DNA of 64,000 bases from Aquila chrysaetos chrysaetos (Eukaryota > Chordata > Aves > Accipitriformes > Accipitridae): contig NC_044020.1 in NCBI RefSeq assembly GCF_900496995.4, forward strand, positions 14,030,001-14,094,000, in the 5' to 3' direction. Each line of letters opens with the position of its first letter. The stretch's first letter is position 1. The notes beneath the pieces are model-generated. The model saw only the letters and a program-made list of their open reading frames with translations, was not told where the DNA came from and ran no database searches. Positions 21,901 to 34,300 of the stretch are shown piece after piece. A program made the translations under genes and the position numbers.

Positions 21901-24900
21901 CATGAGGGTTTCAGCATCAGAACCAGGAACTGGCCATATACCTTTTCATGCGGGAAGGCACCTGCTCTATGTGCTTTGGGGCAGCTTGCACTTGGCCCTT
22001 GCTCAGCTGGTCCCTTGCTCAACTTTTTGCTGATTCAGCAGCTTTTCATCAGGACAAAATCAAGGCGATTTTAAGGAAAAGTTGGTGCCGGCAAAAGGGG
22101 GCACAGGGAATGAACGGTAGAAGGCCAGGGGCACCGAGGCTCCCAGGTGCATGCTGCATGCGCCTTCCCTTTCCTCCCCGGCTCTAGCTGGTAAAAGCTC
22201 CCTCTGCCTCCTCCAGGGCTGGTAACAGATGCTCTTGGTCACATCTCCTCCTGCCAAAACAGCTTCACAGTGAAACCTGCTTACACCACGGGCTCCACCT
22301 GCCTCTCCTGCGGGAGCCTCGCTGGGGCTGCTCCCGAGCCCAGCACACTTGCCTGGCTCTCGGCACCAAAGCTGCCTCTGCAAAAAGGTGCTCACAAAAC
22401 ATTTGTCTGTGACACAGGACCCCACGCTTGCCAGCCAAACCGGGGCCTCATCCTGTCCTCATAGCTCTTCTTTCTCTCTGTGCACAAAGACGGGCAAATG
22501 AGCCCCAGTGAATGAATTGTTCAAGAGCTGACTGTAAATCCCCAGTGCATCGCCACTCCTGGGGCCGTTCAGGGACTCGCTGTACCCTCCCTCCATGGCT
22601 TGGTCTGAGACTGACTTATCCCGCCACATACATGCATATTTTATGTGCAAAGAAGCCCACAGGAGCACATGTTGGCACCTTCCCACCCCTGGGAGTTTGG
22701 AGGAGCCCGAGATGGAATCTGCTGCACCTTGACATCTCAAGCACCCCAAAACCGCCAGCCGAGTGTGGGAGCTGCCCCTTCTGCCTGGGCCAGGCAGGTG
22801 AAGCCAAGCATCCCAGTGGGCACTTCCCGACACGGCTGCAGCTCCGGGCCCCACGAAGGCTGTTTGAGGACGTTGGCCCCTCCGAGCTGGGGCAAGGTGA
22901 GTTGTTCCCGGGGGCGGGCGAAGGGCTGCTCTCTGTCACATATCCCCCTTCCCCCTCTTCCCCCTGCAGGGGCCAGAGTTCGGGGTGACGAGAGCAAGCT
23001 GTCCAATTTAGGAAGGGGAGGAATTCGGTCGCCCCATCAGTCCCAGGAAGCGTTTGGGTCAGAGGGGATTGGCAGGGGGAGATTTCTAATCCTGGGGCTA
23101 AGCCAGCGCTGAGCAGAGCTGGCGTTAATTGGAACCAGTCCCAGGGAAGGGGTGGAAAGTCACTGCTTTTAGAGCTGCCTTGCAGCCCAGGCGAAGACAA
23201 AGCTTATCTGTGCTATAGGAAATGCCACATCCTAACCTTGACAAGATGCTATCGTGAGGGTAACAGGCAGTATCAAGCTAGGCCATGTGTCCCCCTAATT
23301 CTTTACCTTTCTTCCTTCTTTCTGCTGTCCACAATTTTTGTTTCTTCTTCTTCCTTCCCCGCCATGGGCTGGCAAAGCTATCCCCTTGTACTAAAAAAGA
23401 GCTTTCCTGAGCTCTTGGGCTGAGGCTTTAAACTCGACTTCCTCTCTAGCCTCCTCCCTGAGAACTGGGATGCTTCTCGCCACCAGCTTTTTGTCCAGCC
23501 ATCTCAGAGCAGCTCACTAATTCGTGTAGGCTTGAACTGGGGATGGGTGGATGAATCAGTTTCAGTAGGGACCAGTTTAGTGCTCAGTTTGGGTATGGAA
23601 ATAAATGGCAGCCCCTCACCTCCATCACGGGGCAGCCCCCGGGGAGAGCTCCAACTCCAGGAGGGTTTTGCTAGAGCCGATGGATGGTGCAACTTTGAGG
23701 GGTGCCTAAAGGTGAGGGAAGAACCGGAGTGTCCTTGGCACCCACTAGTGGTTTGGGGGGAGCGTATATTTCCCTAAAAATAAAGAACCTTGCAGGTAAA
23801 GTTCCCATCTTGAATTTTCCTATTAGTCACCACACTTGAGCATGGGACACACCACCTCACACAGAAAGGCAGGACTAAGGCAGGCATTTGGGGTAGCTCA
23901 GAAGGACTCAGATTTAGGCTAAAATGAATGGTTTCTATTCGCAGAAATGTTTAGTTACAGGTATTAGGAAAAATATATACACTCATAAAGTCAAGATTTT
24001 CATTTTTGTCCCATGTTGAGATGTAAAATGCAACTTCTCCGAGCAGCCGGGGGTCTCTTGAGGGGTGGGACCCCCCCCATATCTCCTGCAGCCCTCAAAG
24101 CTGCAATTTTTGTTTGGTGGAGAAGGCACAGGCACAGAAAGGCAAAGCCAAGCCGCTTGCCCATTGGGGCAGGCCCTGTCCCTGGCAGGTGGGAACGGAC
24201 CCAAATGCCTTGTTCCCAGCCATAAGCTCAGTCTGAGGGTGCAGTGTTGTTGTGTATACATTTATACACATGCATAACGAATGTTAGGGTCGCCCAAGCG
24301 CTAACACAAAAATGCAAAGTTATTCTGGACCATAACAAAAGCCCTAAAGGCTGGCCCCCAAATGGGTTGCCCCGAGGGCCCTGTGCTTGCCCAGCAGAGA
24401 GGAGACGGAGCGTCTTTGCCGGAGGAGGAAGAGAAGGTGGGAAGGGGCAGGGGCTCACCACGGGCTCGGCGCAGCATCTCAGGGCTGCCCCCTCCTCCTC
24501 TGCCGGCACTGGGAGGCCACATGTTCCCTGCCCGCTTTTTTTAAATTCCTTTCCCAAAGAGGCTGCCAGGGCGGAGGGATCGTAAAAAGTTCACTCCCTT
24601 GTCACGAATGCGCCCGTTCTTCCGGGGCCGGTGGGCAAAAGTTGTTTGCAATTTCCTCGGGCCGTGACCTTTGTTTTGACCATGGCAGAGGAGGATTGCA
24701 ATCCATCAAACCCTCGCCTGGCCTGCGCCGGGGGCGGGGGAAAGGGCTGCCTTCGGCCAGCGGAGGGGGGATGCCTGTCCAACGGGCACAAGGACACCCA
24801 TCTGCCCCTCGGGTTTGGTCGAGAGGCAGGGGGATGCCTAGCTGCTCGCTCAGCTGGCCGTTCAAGCTGCCCGATGGGGGATTCAGTGAGGGAAACCACC

Positions 24901-26660
24901 GTGTGTGCCACACAATATGCTCCCGCCAGAGAGATTTGAGAGAGTTTGCTTTAATTTTCTTTCCTGGGAGGGATGCCTGATTGCGATTTACTGCATCAGC
25001 AGAGTGGGGAAAGATGTCTTGCAGGGCTTGTGCCTACAGCCAGCCCCAGAGAGCAGCCGGCTGCATCAGGACTGAACTTTCAGCAGGAGCTTGGACAAAA
25101 TGGGAGATGCCAGCAGATTTAGCACCTCCAAAGCCCCAGCCGCTAATGGTCCCCGACATTTCTAGGCTGCACAGCTTTTTGAAAATCCCACACCACTACG
25201 TTTTGTTAGGAAAATCAGCAGCAAACTAGAACCATCCCCTGGGAAATGGCTCCCATAGGCATCTGCCTCTCCACTCAAGTTCCCAGGGTGGCAATTCATT
25301 CCAGGAGTACATCTTCCCTTGCACCCGGGTGTCCCCTTTGAAGACATACCTGCATATGAAACAAATCTCCCCTGAGGAAATGCAGCCTGCGCATACCAGT
25401 CTACCCCGCTTCCCTTGGCTGCCTGCCCCCCTCTCCCCTCCCTCTGATCTCTGCTTCCCTAGGGAAACACGTCCTACCGCACTTCCCTGCTGCTACAGAC
25501 AGATTCCCTTGGGAAGTTACTCTGTCACAAATCCCCCTTGGTCAAGCCCTTGGAGAGCGCCTAGGTTTTGGGGTCAGAAGGGAGGGTTGCAATATTTCAT
25601 CTGGCCCCTTGTGTAACACGAAGCATGGCCTTGCAACACCCAGACCATCCTTTCCAGCCTGACCACTTGCATGGGAACCAGAACCAGGGTACTTTTTTTT
25701 CCTGGGAAGGAGCTGTGTGCTGATTTCCAGGCACAGCAGACCATGACGTGGAGAAATGTGCTGCTCGGTTCCTTGTTTGATGGGCATCTGTTTTGCTCAG
25801 GGAGGAGGAGGGAAGGGAAAGACCTTTTACACCTCAGACTGAAAACATTATGCTGGGGGAGGTAGCTCCTTGGGCTAGGAGGAGGAAGAGGGAGACATGC
25901 ATGAGTACCCCAGAAAGTCTGTAGAAGACAAACCGGACCTCTTTCTAGGCATCACCCTCCTCTCCTATGTCAATCGCTGTCACGCTTTGTAGCCTGCCTG
26001 CCTGGATGCTGACGCCGTTTCTCCCCTGCAGCTCTCTCCTTCCCTGCTGATTTTCCCCTCTGCACCTGTGTGCCCGCTGCCTGACTCACACCAAACTCAA
26101 ACCTCTTGTCTGCCCTTGTCTGCATGCACATCCCCAACAGCTGGCTCGGCACCCAGCTCCCTGAGAGCCACCCCCCCCCCAAACCCCACATCCCCTCCCC
26201 GGCTGACCCGCCTCACGCCCTTCGCCCCGTGGGTCCCAGTGGTTCCTGGTGGTGAGAGCCCCAGGTGTGAGCGAGCTTCAAGAGCATCCATCATCTCATT
26301 GCTTTCCTCCAGCTGCCGGGAGGCTGTTGTGGACCAAGTACAGTGGTAGCACCCCCTGAGAGAGCTAAGCCCCCTGTCACCAGTCTGTTCCCTCAAGAGG
26401 ATGCCCTGAGCAGGGCCAGGGGCAGCTTCTTCTCCGGGTAGAGGAGAACGAAGCCTACCACTGAAACAGCCTTTTTGCAGGGGTCACACCAGGGCTTGCT
26501 TTGCTGGTGCAACCCACCATGAGCCAGATGTCTGGTCTGGAGAAGGAGAAGGCGGTGAGCATTGCACAGGCACGCGTGCTAGCTGCCATCCCGTGTGTGC
26601 GACTGACGGGCACATCTGTGGGCATCGTGCAATGAGGATGCCTACGATTTGGTGGCGTGA

Positions 26661-26678
26661 TGGGGGGGGGGGGGGGGT
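26661..26678 (+). repeat. Poly-G tract
   Basis: An uninterrupted run of about 18 G within otherwise unannotated GC-rich intergenic DNA; potential G-quadruplex and assembly-sensitive. Confidence 0.85.
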
Positions 26679-28341
26679 TGTCACAGTAGGGCATGCTTTG
26701 CTGCAGCAGTTCAGGGAAAGCTTCCCTGGTCTGGGGCCCTTGCAGGGACAGGGCTGCTCCTCTCAGCAGGAACAAAAGTACCCCAATTCAGCCGCCTGAA
26801 AGGCCAGAAACCTGCCAGCAGTGATTATTGCCAAAGCTTGTGATTCTGGCACGAGTCTGGGTAGGGCTGGTTTCTCTGTTTGCCAAGCTGCAGGTGATGT
26901 TACTTGACAGTCGTCTTTCATTTCAAAATGTTGCCTGTAAAGAAAAGCTCAAACGCCCTCCCTGCTCACACGGCAAGAGGAAACAAACCCTTTTCCCTTG
27001 TAAGCAAATCTCTCGGGGCTTTTTTTTTAAATGCTTGAGTCAGCAGCACTGGGGCTCAATGTCTTTGATGTCCCACCACACGGTGACCACCACTGCAGCT
27101 GAACAGGGCCAGCAGCTGCAGGCTCGGGCTGTTGTGCGAGGGATTTTGTACCCTGGGTGCTGGCCCTGGGCCTGCTCCCGCTTAGGGTCCGTCACCCCCA
27201 AAACACCAAACACGGCCCCTCCTCACCACCCTGCCCAGTGCGCCGTGCCCGTCCCGGGGGGGCACGTTGTGCCGTCTGGGCTCAGAGCGCCCATTTTCAG
27301 GCCTCACTGAAATTAAACCCAGGGCACGCGCCCCAGAGGTCGGTCTCCTTTCCCCAGGCCCTGCTTTAGCTGTTCTCCCTCCAGCCCAGGACCCCCTCCA
27401 TGCTGCGGCTGCAGCTCCCACGTTGCTCCGAGCGGTTTGGGGGGCCGCAGCTGGGCACGGCAGCGCTCGCCCCGGGGCATCGGAGGGCGTGGGAACAGCG
27501 GGGAGCCAGCGCCGGACGCTGCTTGGCTCCACCAGCGCCTGCCTTTTCTCCGGGGCTGATGCCGCCTGCCTGCTTTGAAGGAGAGGGTGCACTGAGCATG
27601 GGAAACAGTGAGCATCTTGCTTTGGGTTTTCATCCCCCCCTCTCCCAGTCACGCATGTCTCTGGGCCTGCCCTATAGGCAGATGTATGGCGGATGCCCAT
27701 ATGCCAGATGTCCTGGGAGATCAAAGTTGCTGCTCACTGCATCCTCCGCTCACGCGTGCGCACCGCCCCCCCCCCCCGCGCCTCCCAAAAGACTTATAAC
27801 TTATGCTCTCTATCTTCTGTCCAAGATATTTTCCTTCCCTTCCTTTGTTTGCTTTCCAAACCCCCTTTCGTCTTTGGCACTCCCTGCAGCTTGGGCCGCG
27901 CCAGCGGGGAAAGGCACCCTTTGCTCCCACCAACAGCATCTGGCAGCGGGGGGTGAGCGTGGGTTGCCTCGTGGGTTTTCTATCCCACTTCCCTGCCTCC
28001 AGGATTTGCTTCTTCTTGGAGTGGGATGTGAAGGGATCTGTCACCCTGGGGGGGGCTCTGCAGTACCCCCGCACCTCGCACCCCACCCCACGCAACTGAG
28101 AGGAGCTGAGGGGTGTTACAGATTCACATGGTGACCAGGAAAGCCCCCTCAGACATCCGCCTTTGTCCCCTGCAAATTTCTGCAGCCTGCTTAGCCCCTC
28201 ATAGTCCTGTAGGGTTTTCCCAGTCTCAGCCTCTGGGGAAGCCCTGAGACCCTCAGAGATGCACCAGGGACCGAGAGCAATGCAATGCCTCTAGCACGTG
28301 GGCTGCTACACCCTCTGGCATGGAAAGGCTTTTTGATACTT

Positions 28342-28624
28342 CAGAGGTCTCCAAAGTGGGGTGCATGCAGGAGAAAACACCATTGGGGTGCAGGAAGAAA
28401 ACACTGTTTGTACTATTAATAAATAAAATAATATTTATTTCATCTTTATCTCATCCTTTTTTAATTTCAAGTTTTGATATGTTTTATAATGTACATAATG
28501 GTAGTACAGTAGCACATGTATATAATTTATAAGTAAACATATATATTGAGGTTGTATGCCCCCCAATATATGTATTTACTTTTACCAATAGGGGTGCACA
28601 ATCAAAAAAGTTTGGAGCCTGCTG
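28342..28624. mobile_element. Candidate non-autonomous hAT-like DNA transposon
   Basis: The left end reads CAGAGGTCTCCAAAGTGGGG. The right end, read on the other strand, is CAGCAGGCTCCAAACTTTTT. Both start CAG and share TCCAAA at the same place, as in terminal inverted repeats of Charlie-type hAT elements. The interior (about 240 bp) is very AT-rich with no ORF, unlike its GC-rich surroundings, and is bordered by GGGGTGCA strings. I could not find a convincing 8-bp target-site duplication, so the boundaries are uncertain. Confidence 0.5.
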
Positions 28625-29634
28625 GCCAAAATCACCAAGCAAAAGGTTAAAATCAAGGCAAAGGGGATGCCCGAATGCCGGCAAGTCACTCAGCAGTGTA
28701 GAGACCACTTTACATAAATAAAGCAGCCAAGCTTTGGTCAGCTCCATGGGTTTGCCTCTCTCCTCTGTTCCCCCACCGTTACCTAATGAGGGGTGAGGAG
28801 GCTTACGGGGACCTCAGGCCCAGAGCCAAAGTGAGCGCAAACCTCCCTGATAGGCGCTGCAGATAGGGGATTCCCATTGGGGACTGCATGGAGGGGGGGA
28901 AACATGCACTTTCCCCATCTTCCCACCGTGTCAGGTCTCCCCTCTACCTGAGCCGGTGGGTAATTCATAAGTTAAGCAGGCTCTTGCCCAGCTCTTCTTG
29001 CAGAAAGGTCATGGACTTTATTTTTTCCACCTGTATTTCAGAGAAACGCTGCGTCCCCAGCACATGGTGCAGCACAGCCGCCTCCAGCCTGGAGGGCGGA
29101 CCCGCTCCTGCCAGCCATCGGATGGACAAGCACGTGCTGGTTAGCTATAGCTAACCTACGGTTATAGCTGCCGGCGCAGGGACACAGCGGGGTCAGTGCC
29201 CTCACACGCGGCTCCAGCCTGCTTTAGATGAAAGCAAAGCAGTAGCGGGTACGGCAGAGCTGTGGCTGCCACCAGGCACGACCGTGCCCCTCCTGCCTCC
29301 CTGATGGCTCGGGGCCATGGCGGTGCCCGGGGGGTCCCGGTGGGTGGCCAGCCCGTCTCTGCCGGGAGCATGAGGGGCTCTGGCCTGATGCTCTGGCCCA
29401 GGCGATGGACACCAGCCTGCTACCAGCCCACCATGGCAGCAAGGCGAGAGCCATCTCCAGCCCGGCTACCCCGCCAGGGCACGCAGCCGTCGCTTCCAGT
29501 CGTGTGTAGCTGGTGCCTAATGAAAAAGGGAAAGGCAAAATGAAAAAGGAATGATTAGTACAGAGCAATAAAACCGATCAGATGCAGGGAGATATGGTAG
29601 CAATATATTAAATAAGGAACAGAAAAAAAGCCAG

Positions 29635-29886
29635 ATGGTTGCTCCAATTTACTTTACAACTCCAGATGACTTCACAAGAGGTCACTTGGTGGAACTGAAA
29701 GGCAAATGCTTCAGGTTGGATGAAAGCAAACACTTCGTGCCTGCTGACATAATGCATATGACGCTGAGGAATGTCCTGCTTCAGAATGGCATTGACATAG
29801 CTGGAGTAATAACATTTTTAACCGTTTTTAATAGGTTAGCACCTTTAATCTGCATTGAAGAAGCAGTTGCTATTACACTGGAATGA
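29635..29886 (+). CDS. Unrecognised 83-codon ORF
   Basis: An ATG-to-TGA ORF in moderately AT-rich sequence between GC-rich blocks. It codes a protein-like mix: an acidic/basic N-terminal half with TTPDDFTRGHLVELKGKCFR, then a hydrophobic stretch around GIDIAGVITFLTVFNRLAPL and an acidic end. I do not recognise the family. It could be a decayed exon of a mobile element or retrocopy, an unannotated exon, or chance. It sits about 300 bp from a retroviral LTR in the opposite orientation and is followed within 25 bp by a perfect 10-bp hairpin. No splice signals or promoter were evident. Confidence 0.25.
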   Translation: MVAPIYFTTPDDFTRGHLVELKGKCFRLDESKHFVPADIMHMTLRNVLLQNGIDIAGVITFLTVFNRLAPLICIEEAVAITLE

Positions 29887-29909
29887 AAATTCCAAAATGC
29901 AAAGGTTTT

Positions 29910-29939
29910 AGAGCATGAGTGATGAAGTGCTCATGCTCT
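29910..29939. repeat. Perfect 10-bp inverted repeat (hairpin)
   Basis: AGAGCATGAG at 29910-29919 pairs perfectly with CTCATGCTCT at 29930-29939 across a 10-nt loop. It starts 24 bp after the stop codon of the 83-codon ORF. Confidence 0.8.
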
Positions 29940-30179
29940 CAGTCAAGAACGGTTCCCCTGGACACAGCACAGCAGACCTTCCTCTGTGTGGTTTATTGCC
30001 CCAGGCAGGATGTGGATATCCTCAGTGTTAACAATTCTTGTGTGCTTGTTTCTAAAGTCCAGTGATGCTGTGGTCTCCAGACACCTTGTTGCTCCACCGG
30101 CATTTCTTCTAGGGACCATTTCTGTGCAGGGACTTCTCCCACTCCAACCAGCATTCACAGGGTAGCCAAGAGGCCTATC

Positions 30180-31300
30180 ATGGTTGAGCCCCAGCCAGCA
30201 ACTAAGCACCACGCAGCTGCTCTATCACTGCCCCTCCTCAGCTGGACAGGGGAGAGAAAATATAACAAAAGGCTTGTGGGTCAAGATAAGGACAGGGAGA
30301 GATCACTCAACCAATTACTGTCATGGGCAACACAGACTCAACTTGGGGAAAATTAACTTAATTTGTTGCCAATCAAACAAGAGTACAATAATGAGAAATA
30401 AAACCAAATCTTAAAACACCTTCCTCCCACCCCTCCCTTCTTCCCGGGCACAGCTTCACTCCCGGATTCACCACCTAGCCTCCCAGTGGCGCAGAGGGAC
30501 GGGGAAATGGCGTTTACGGTCAGTTCATCGCACGTTGTCTCTGCCACTTCATCCTCTTCGGGGCAGGACTCCTCACACTCTTCCTCTGCTCCAGCGTGGG
30601 GTCCCTCCCACAGGAGACAGTCCTTCACGAACTTCTCCAATGTGGGTCCTTCCCACGGGCTGCAGTTCTTCAAGAACTGCTCCAGCGTGGGTCCCTTCCA
30701 CAGGCTGCAGTCCTTCAGGAGCACACTACTCCAGCGTGGATCCCCCACGGGGTCACAAGTCCTGCCAGAAAAACCTGCTCTGTGGGCTCTTCTCCACAGA
30801 TCCGCAGGTCCTGCCAGGAGCCTGCTCCAGCGCGGGGTTCCCACGGGGTCACAGCCTCCTTCAGGTACCCACCTGCTCTGGCGTGGGGTCCTCCCTGGGC
30901 TGCAAGTGGACATCTGCTCCCCCATGGACCTCCCTGGGCTGCAGGGGGACAGCCTGCCTCACCATGGTCTTCCCCACGGGCTGCAGGGGAATCTCTGCTC
31001 CGGCGCCTGGAGCACCTCCTCCCCTCCTTCTGCACTGACCTGGGGGTCTGCGGGGTTGTCTGTCTTACATGTTCTCACTCTTCTCTCTGACTGCAGTTTC
31101 CGTGCTACAGAAACTTTTTTCCCCCCTTCTTAAATCTGTTATCACAGAGGCACTACCACTGTCACTGATGGGCTCGGCCTTGGCCAGCAGCAGGTCTGTC
31201 TTGGAGCCGGCTGGCACTGGCTCTATCAGACATCGGGGAAGCTTCTAGCAGCTTCTCACAGAAGCCACCCCTGTAACCCCCCGCTACCAAACTGCAGGCA
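30180..31300 (-). mobile_element. Avian endogenous-retrovirus LTR (probably ERVL-type, solo)
   Basis: This 1.1-kb block resembles a long terminal repeat family that I remember as common in bird genomes. On the minus strand it begins near the GGTAGCGGGGGGTTACAGG and GAAGCTGCTAGAAGCTTCCC strings and ends near GGCTGGGGCTCAACCATGA. Inside is a degenerate tandem repeat of about 45-49 bp (30591-30745). No gag, pol or env coding sequence flanks it, so it looks like a solo LTR. The ends are approximate and the family name is from memory. ORFs overlapping it are by-products of the repeat. Confidence 0.7.
30591..30745 (+). repeat. Degenerate tandem repeat of about 45-49 bp inside the LTR
   Basis: Units beginning CCAGCGTGGG or CCAATGTGGG start at 30591, 30637, 30682 and 30731. 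Each is followed by a GGCTGCAGT-type or related core. The GCTGCAGGGGGA/GCTGCAGGGGAA strings further on (to about 30990) look like more diverged copies. Confidence 0.75.
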
Positions 31301-34300
31301 TTGTGGCAGCCCTTGCCATCAACCCAAACTTCTCATCACTTTTTGTTCTCCCACCACATCATCCCTCTGGCAGTCTGGCAGGACTGCTGCTGCTCTGGAG
31401 CAGCACCCACTTAGCAAAGGCTGCACAGTGAACATGCTGGTTTTACATCCACGAATGCTGTGTACAGCTTTGGGGGAACAGGTATTGTATGAAGTTGCCC
31501 ACATGCATTTTTAATCATCGCACCTGTGCCTTTGCACCATGAGTGTGCCATAGTAAGTGGATATAAATATGCCCGTACAGCCATGGGGACAGCTGCATAT
31601 ACTTTCATATGTTGTGCAGATGGTGTGTAGGTATCTTAGGTGTCTCATCTCCAGCATTTGTGGATCCAACAGTATGACCCCTCCAAGGTGTTGATTCATG
31701 GTGATCAGTACACAAATATGCAGGGAGTGTGGGACTGCTGGCTGTACATACAAGGCTGCCTGTCTAGGTAGCATTTAGACCTAAGTAAGTAAAGAGCATA
31801 ACCATCAGAGAGTAAATGATTAAATAGTTGCTTTAGTGACCCAAGTTTAGCCTAGCATCAAAAAAATTATGTAATCCCAATAGGCACATCTAGTATGAAA
31901 CTTTTTTAACCAGTATGTAAGTAATCTGTGGAGCTCATTGCAGGATATCTGAGAAGCCACCTGATTTCTTTATTTGAACAAGGAAATACCTCTGTGTTTA
32001 AGAGCAGCGTAAAACAGTACGCCAGTTCTAAGTGCTAAACTTCCCAGAGGTATCTTGAGCACCATGACTCTAAGCCAATCGCCAGCTGAAGTCAGCAGGG
32101 AATTTCTTTTTGTTATACAGACTATCATCAAGACCATTTTAGATTCTTGTGCCTTGAGACCAGAAACACTGCTGCTGGGCAGCCTTGGGATGGTGCATGC
32201 AGGTGAGTGTATTTTGGGAGCAGGGAACCAGGGAGGAGACCTGTGAGTGCAGGGGTGGGTGCTGCCAGCATGGCCAGGAAAGCAGTGTCTTTGCAGTCAG
32301 TGTGAGAGTGTGTGCATGCATGTGTCCCCATGGGGCAGTCGTGCCTAGACTGTCCTCTGCAGAAAGTTGAAATGGCGGTGATTGGGAGAGGAGCTGGGAC
32401 TCACTGACTGGGTTGGTTTGTCCCCTGAAGATGCTGTAAATTCAGCTTCAGGATCCTGGAGGGTAGGGTGATACCTGCTTTGGAGGCACAAAGAGACATC
32501 CAGGCTGTCACTTGGTGCTGTGTTATGGATCCCTCTGGTGTGGGGAAGCACTGTCCTCAATAAGCCCTTTGTATCTCAGCGAGGGCTCTGCAGTCCTACC
32601 CCACAGAGCCCACGGGCGGTGGCAGGGGTGCCTGGGAAGTCACCCAGGCAGCGGGTGAAAGAAGCCTTCCAATTCCTGCTGTCCGAGCTCTGGTTAGTGA
32701 TGCTATCATCTTCCTTTGAAGTGTTTGGAGCTGAGAGCAGAAGGGAGGCACAAGTGGCTGCACTTAAACTGTTTGACATCATGTGTGTGGGAAGAATACG
32801 CATAATTTCATTTTTAGACAGATTAATAATTTTCTTGTGCTCCCACTCAAGAGTTGCTTTGGGACTAACTTCTAGCATTTTGCTGCTGATAGTGAGGATC
32901 CCCCTCTTTCTGGAGCCCTGTGAGGGGAAAGCACCAGCCTTTCTCCAGAATTTGTTCCAAGAAGGTTTTGTCTGTGGTGGGTCCCCACTACAGGGTTGCT
33001 GTGACCACCTGGGTAAAAGTGACCTTTGCTGGGAGAAAGGTGTTACAATTGCAGGCAATGTTCCCAACGCAGCCAGGGAGAGGCTGTGCATGTGTGGATA
33101 AAAGAAGAGTTCTGCAAAAGATAACTGCCCCTCCAAATACCAGGAATACTTTGATGTGTCTCTCTCTCCCTTATATGCATTTAGTCCAGCAGGCAGGGCA
33201 AGCTAAGACAGTTGTTCCCTCCTCCTCCTCCTGTCCATTTCCAGCTAGACATCAAGATGCTGCCTCCATATTTGATACCCTGCAGCCATGGAGAGCATTG
33301 TGAAGCTGTAGATACTCAGGGGTGGCACCTCTATACCAGCAGCTACCTGCTAAGGGGAGGAGGCCGGCAGGTGGGGAGAGAAATGGCCCTGCTAATACAC
33401 AGGGCTGAAGAACCCATACAGGCAGCCAGCATCGAGGAGAAAGCGTGAACTTCCTGCACGCCCTGCCACTGGTTTGAGAGGCAACAAGTCTTTTAGATCT
33501 TAGAGGTTCATGCTGTAAAGTCAAAGCCACTCAGAAACCAGTGATCTCTGTTAAAAGATGTCTAATGAAGAGCTTCATGTGAAAAATAACAAAGTTTCTG
33601 CTGCTGGCAGATGGTAGGATGAAATCCAGGATCCTGAACAGCTCCAGGGTTTGCAGTTGGTACTAGGCTGGGGATGTGCAGTCACTTGGTGTTTAGGTAG
33701 GGGATGTGTGGGCCACGGACTGTCTGGAAAAAGGAGCTGACCTCATGCAAACACTCTTGGACACAGGATGGGAAAGGGCCTTCAGAAATGCTGGGAGGGA
33801 CCACCCTCAATAGTTTCACTATGCAGTCTCTCACAACACATCAGCCTTGAACTACCTAAAGTAATGTGGTAGCCTTGATTTCCACAGCTTTTGATTTCCA
33901 TCATGTAACATGGGCTGGAAAACGACATTCTTTGGCACATTGTCAGTATGATTCTTAACCTGAGAATGCTCCCGTACAGATGTTTTTCTTGCTTTGTCTA
34001 AAGCCAAGCCAAAGAAGTGGTATGGGATGCTCTGAAAGAGATGCCTAGGAAGACAGATTTGGGGTTTCCCAGCCAGCTCTACTTTGGCTGAGAGCAGCAG
34101 GAACTTCCCAGCCCTGGAAGGGCATTCTTGTCAGGGCCTGTTCCCTGCAAACGTGTTTGAGAATGGGGATGGGGGCCCCCACCTGCCTCTCTGAGCTGCC
34201 TGTATCAAACAGCAAACATAGCCAAACTGTGCTGCAGTCTGTCTGGGCTCTTGCTCAGGGCTAAACACCTTTTGCCAAGTTGCTTTACTGCAGTCTCAAG

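Larger units (their letters stand above)
13456..28341. other. Intergenic, no gene recognised
   Basis: About 15 kb downstream of CECR2. Part could be an extended CECR2 3' UTR; another AATAAA lies at 15727-15732. From about 20 kb onward the sequence is GC-rich with many homopolymers. It contains poly-G runs at about 18907-18933 and 26661-26678 and a 12-bp hairpin at 18468-18502. I searched for the SLC25A18 exons expected here from human synteny (FPIDLAKTRLQNQ, TPLDVLKTR, PLFGIAQGVYF motifs) and saw none. Short ORFs resemble random open frames. Confidence 0.6.

Noticed and set aside
30353-31133. Overlapping ORFs of 160-215 codons on both strands
   Set aside because: They lie within the LTR and arise from its 45-49 bp tandem units; they do not resemble retroviral genes.
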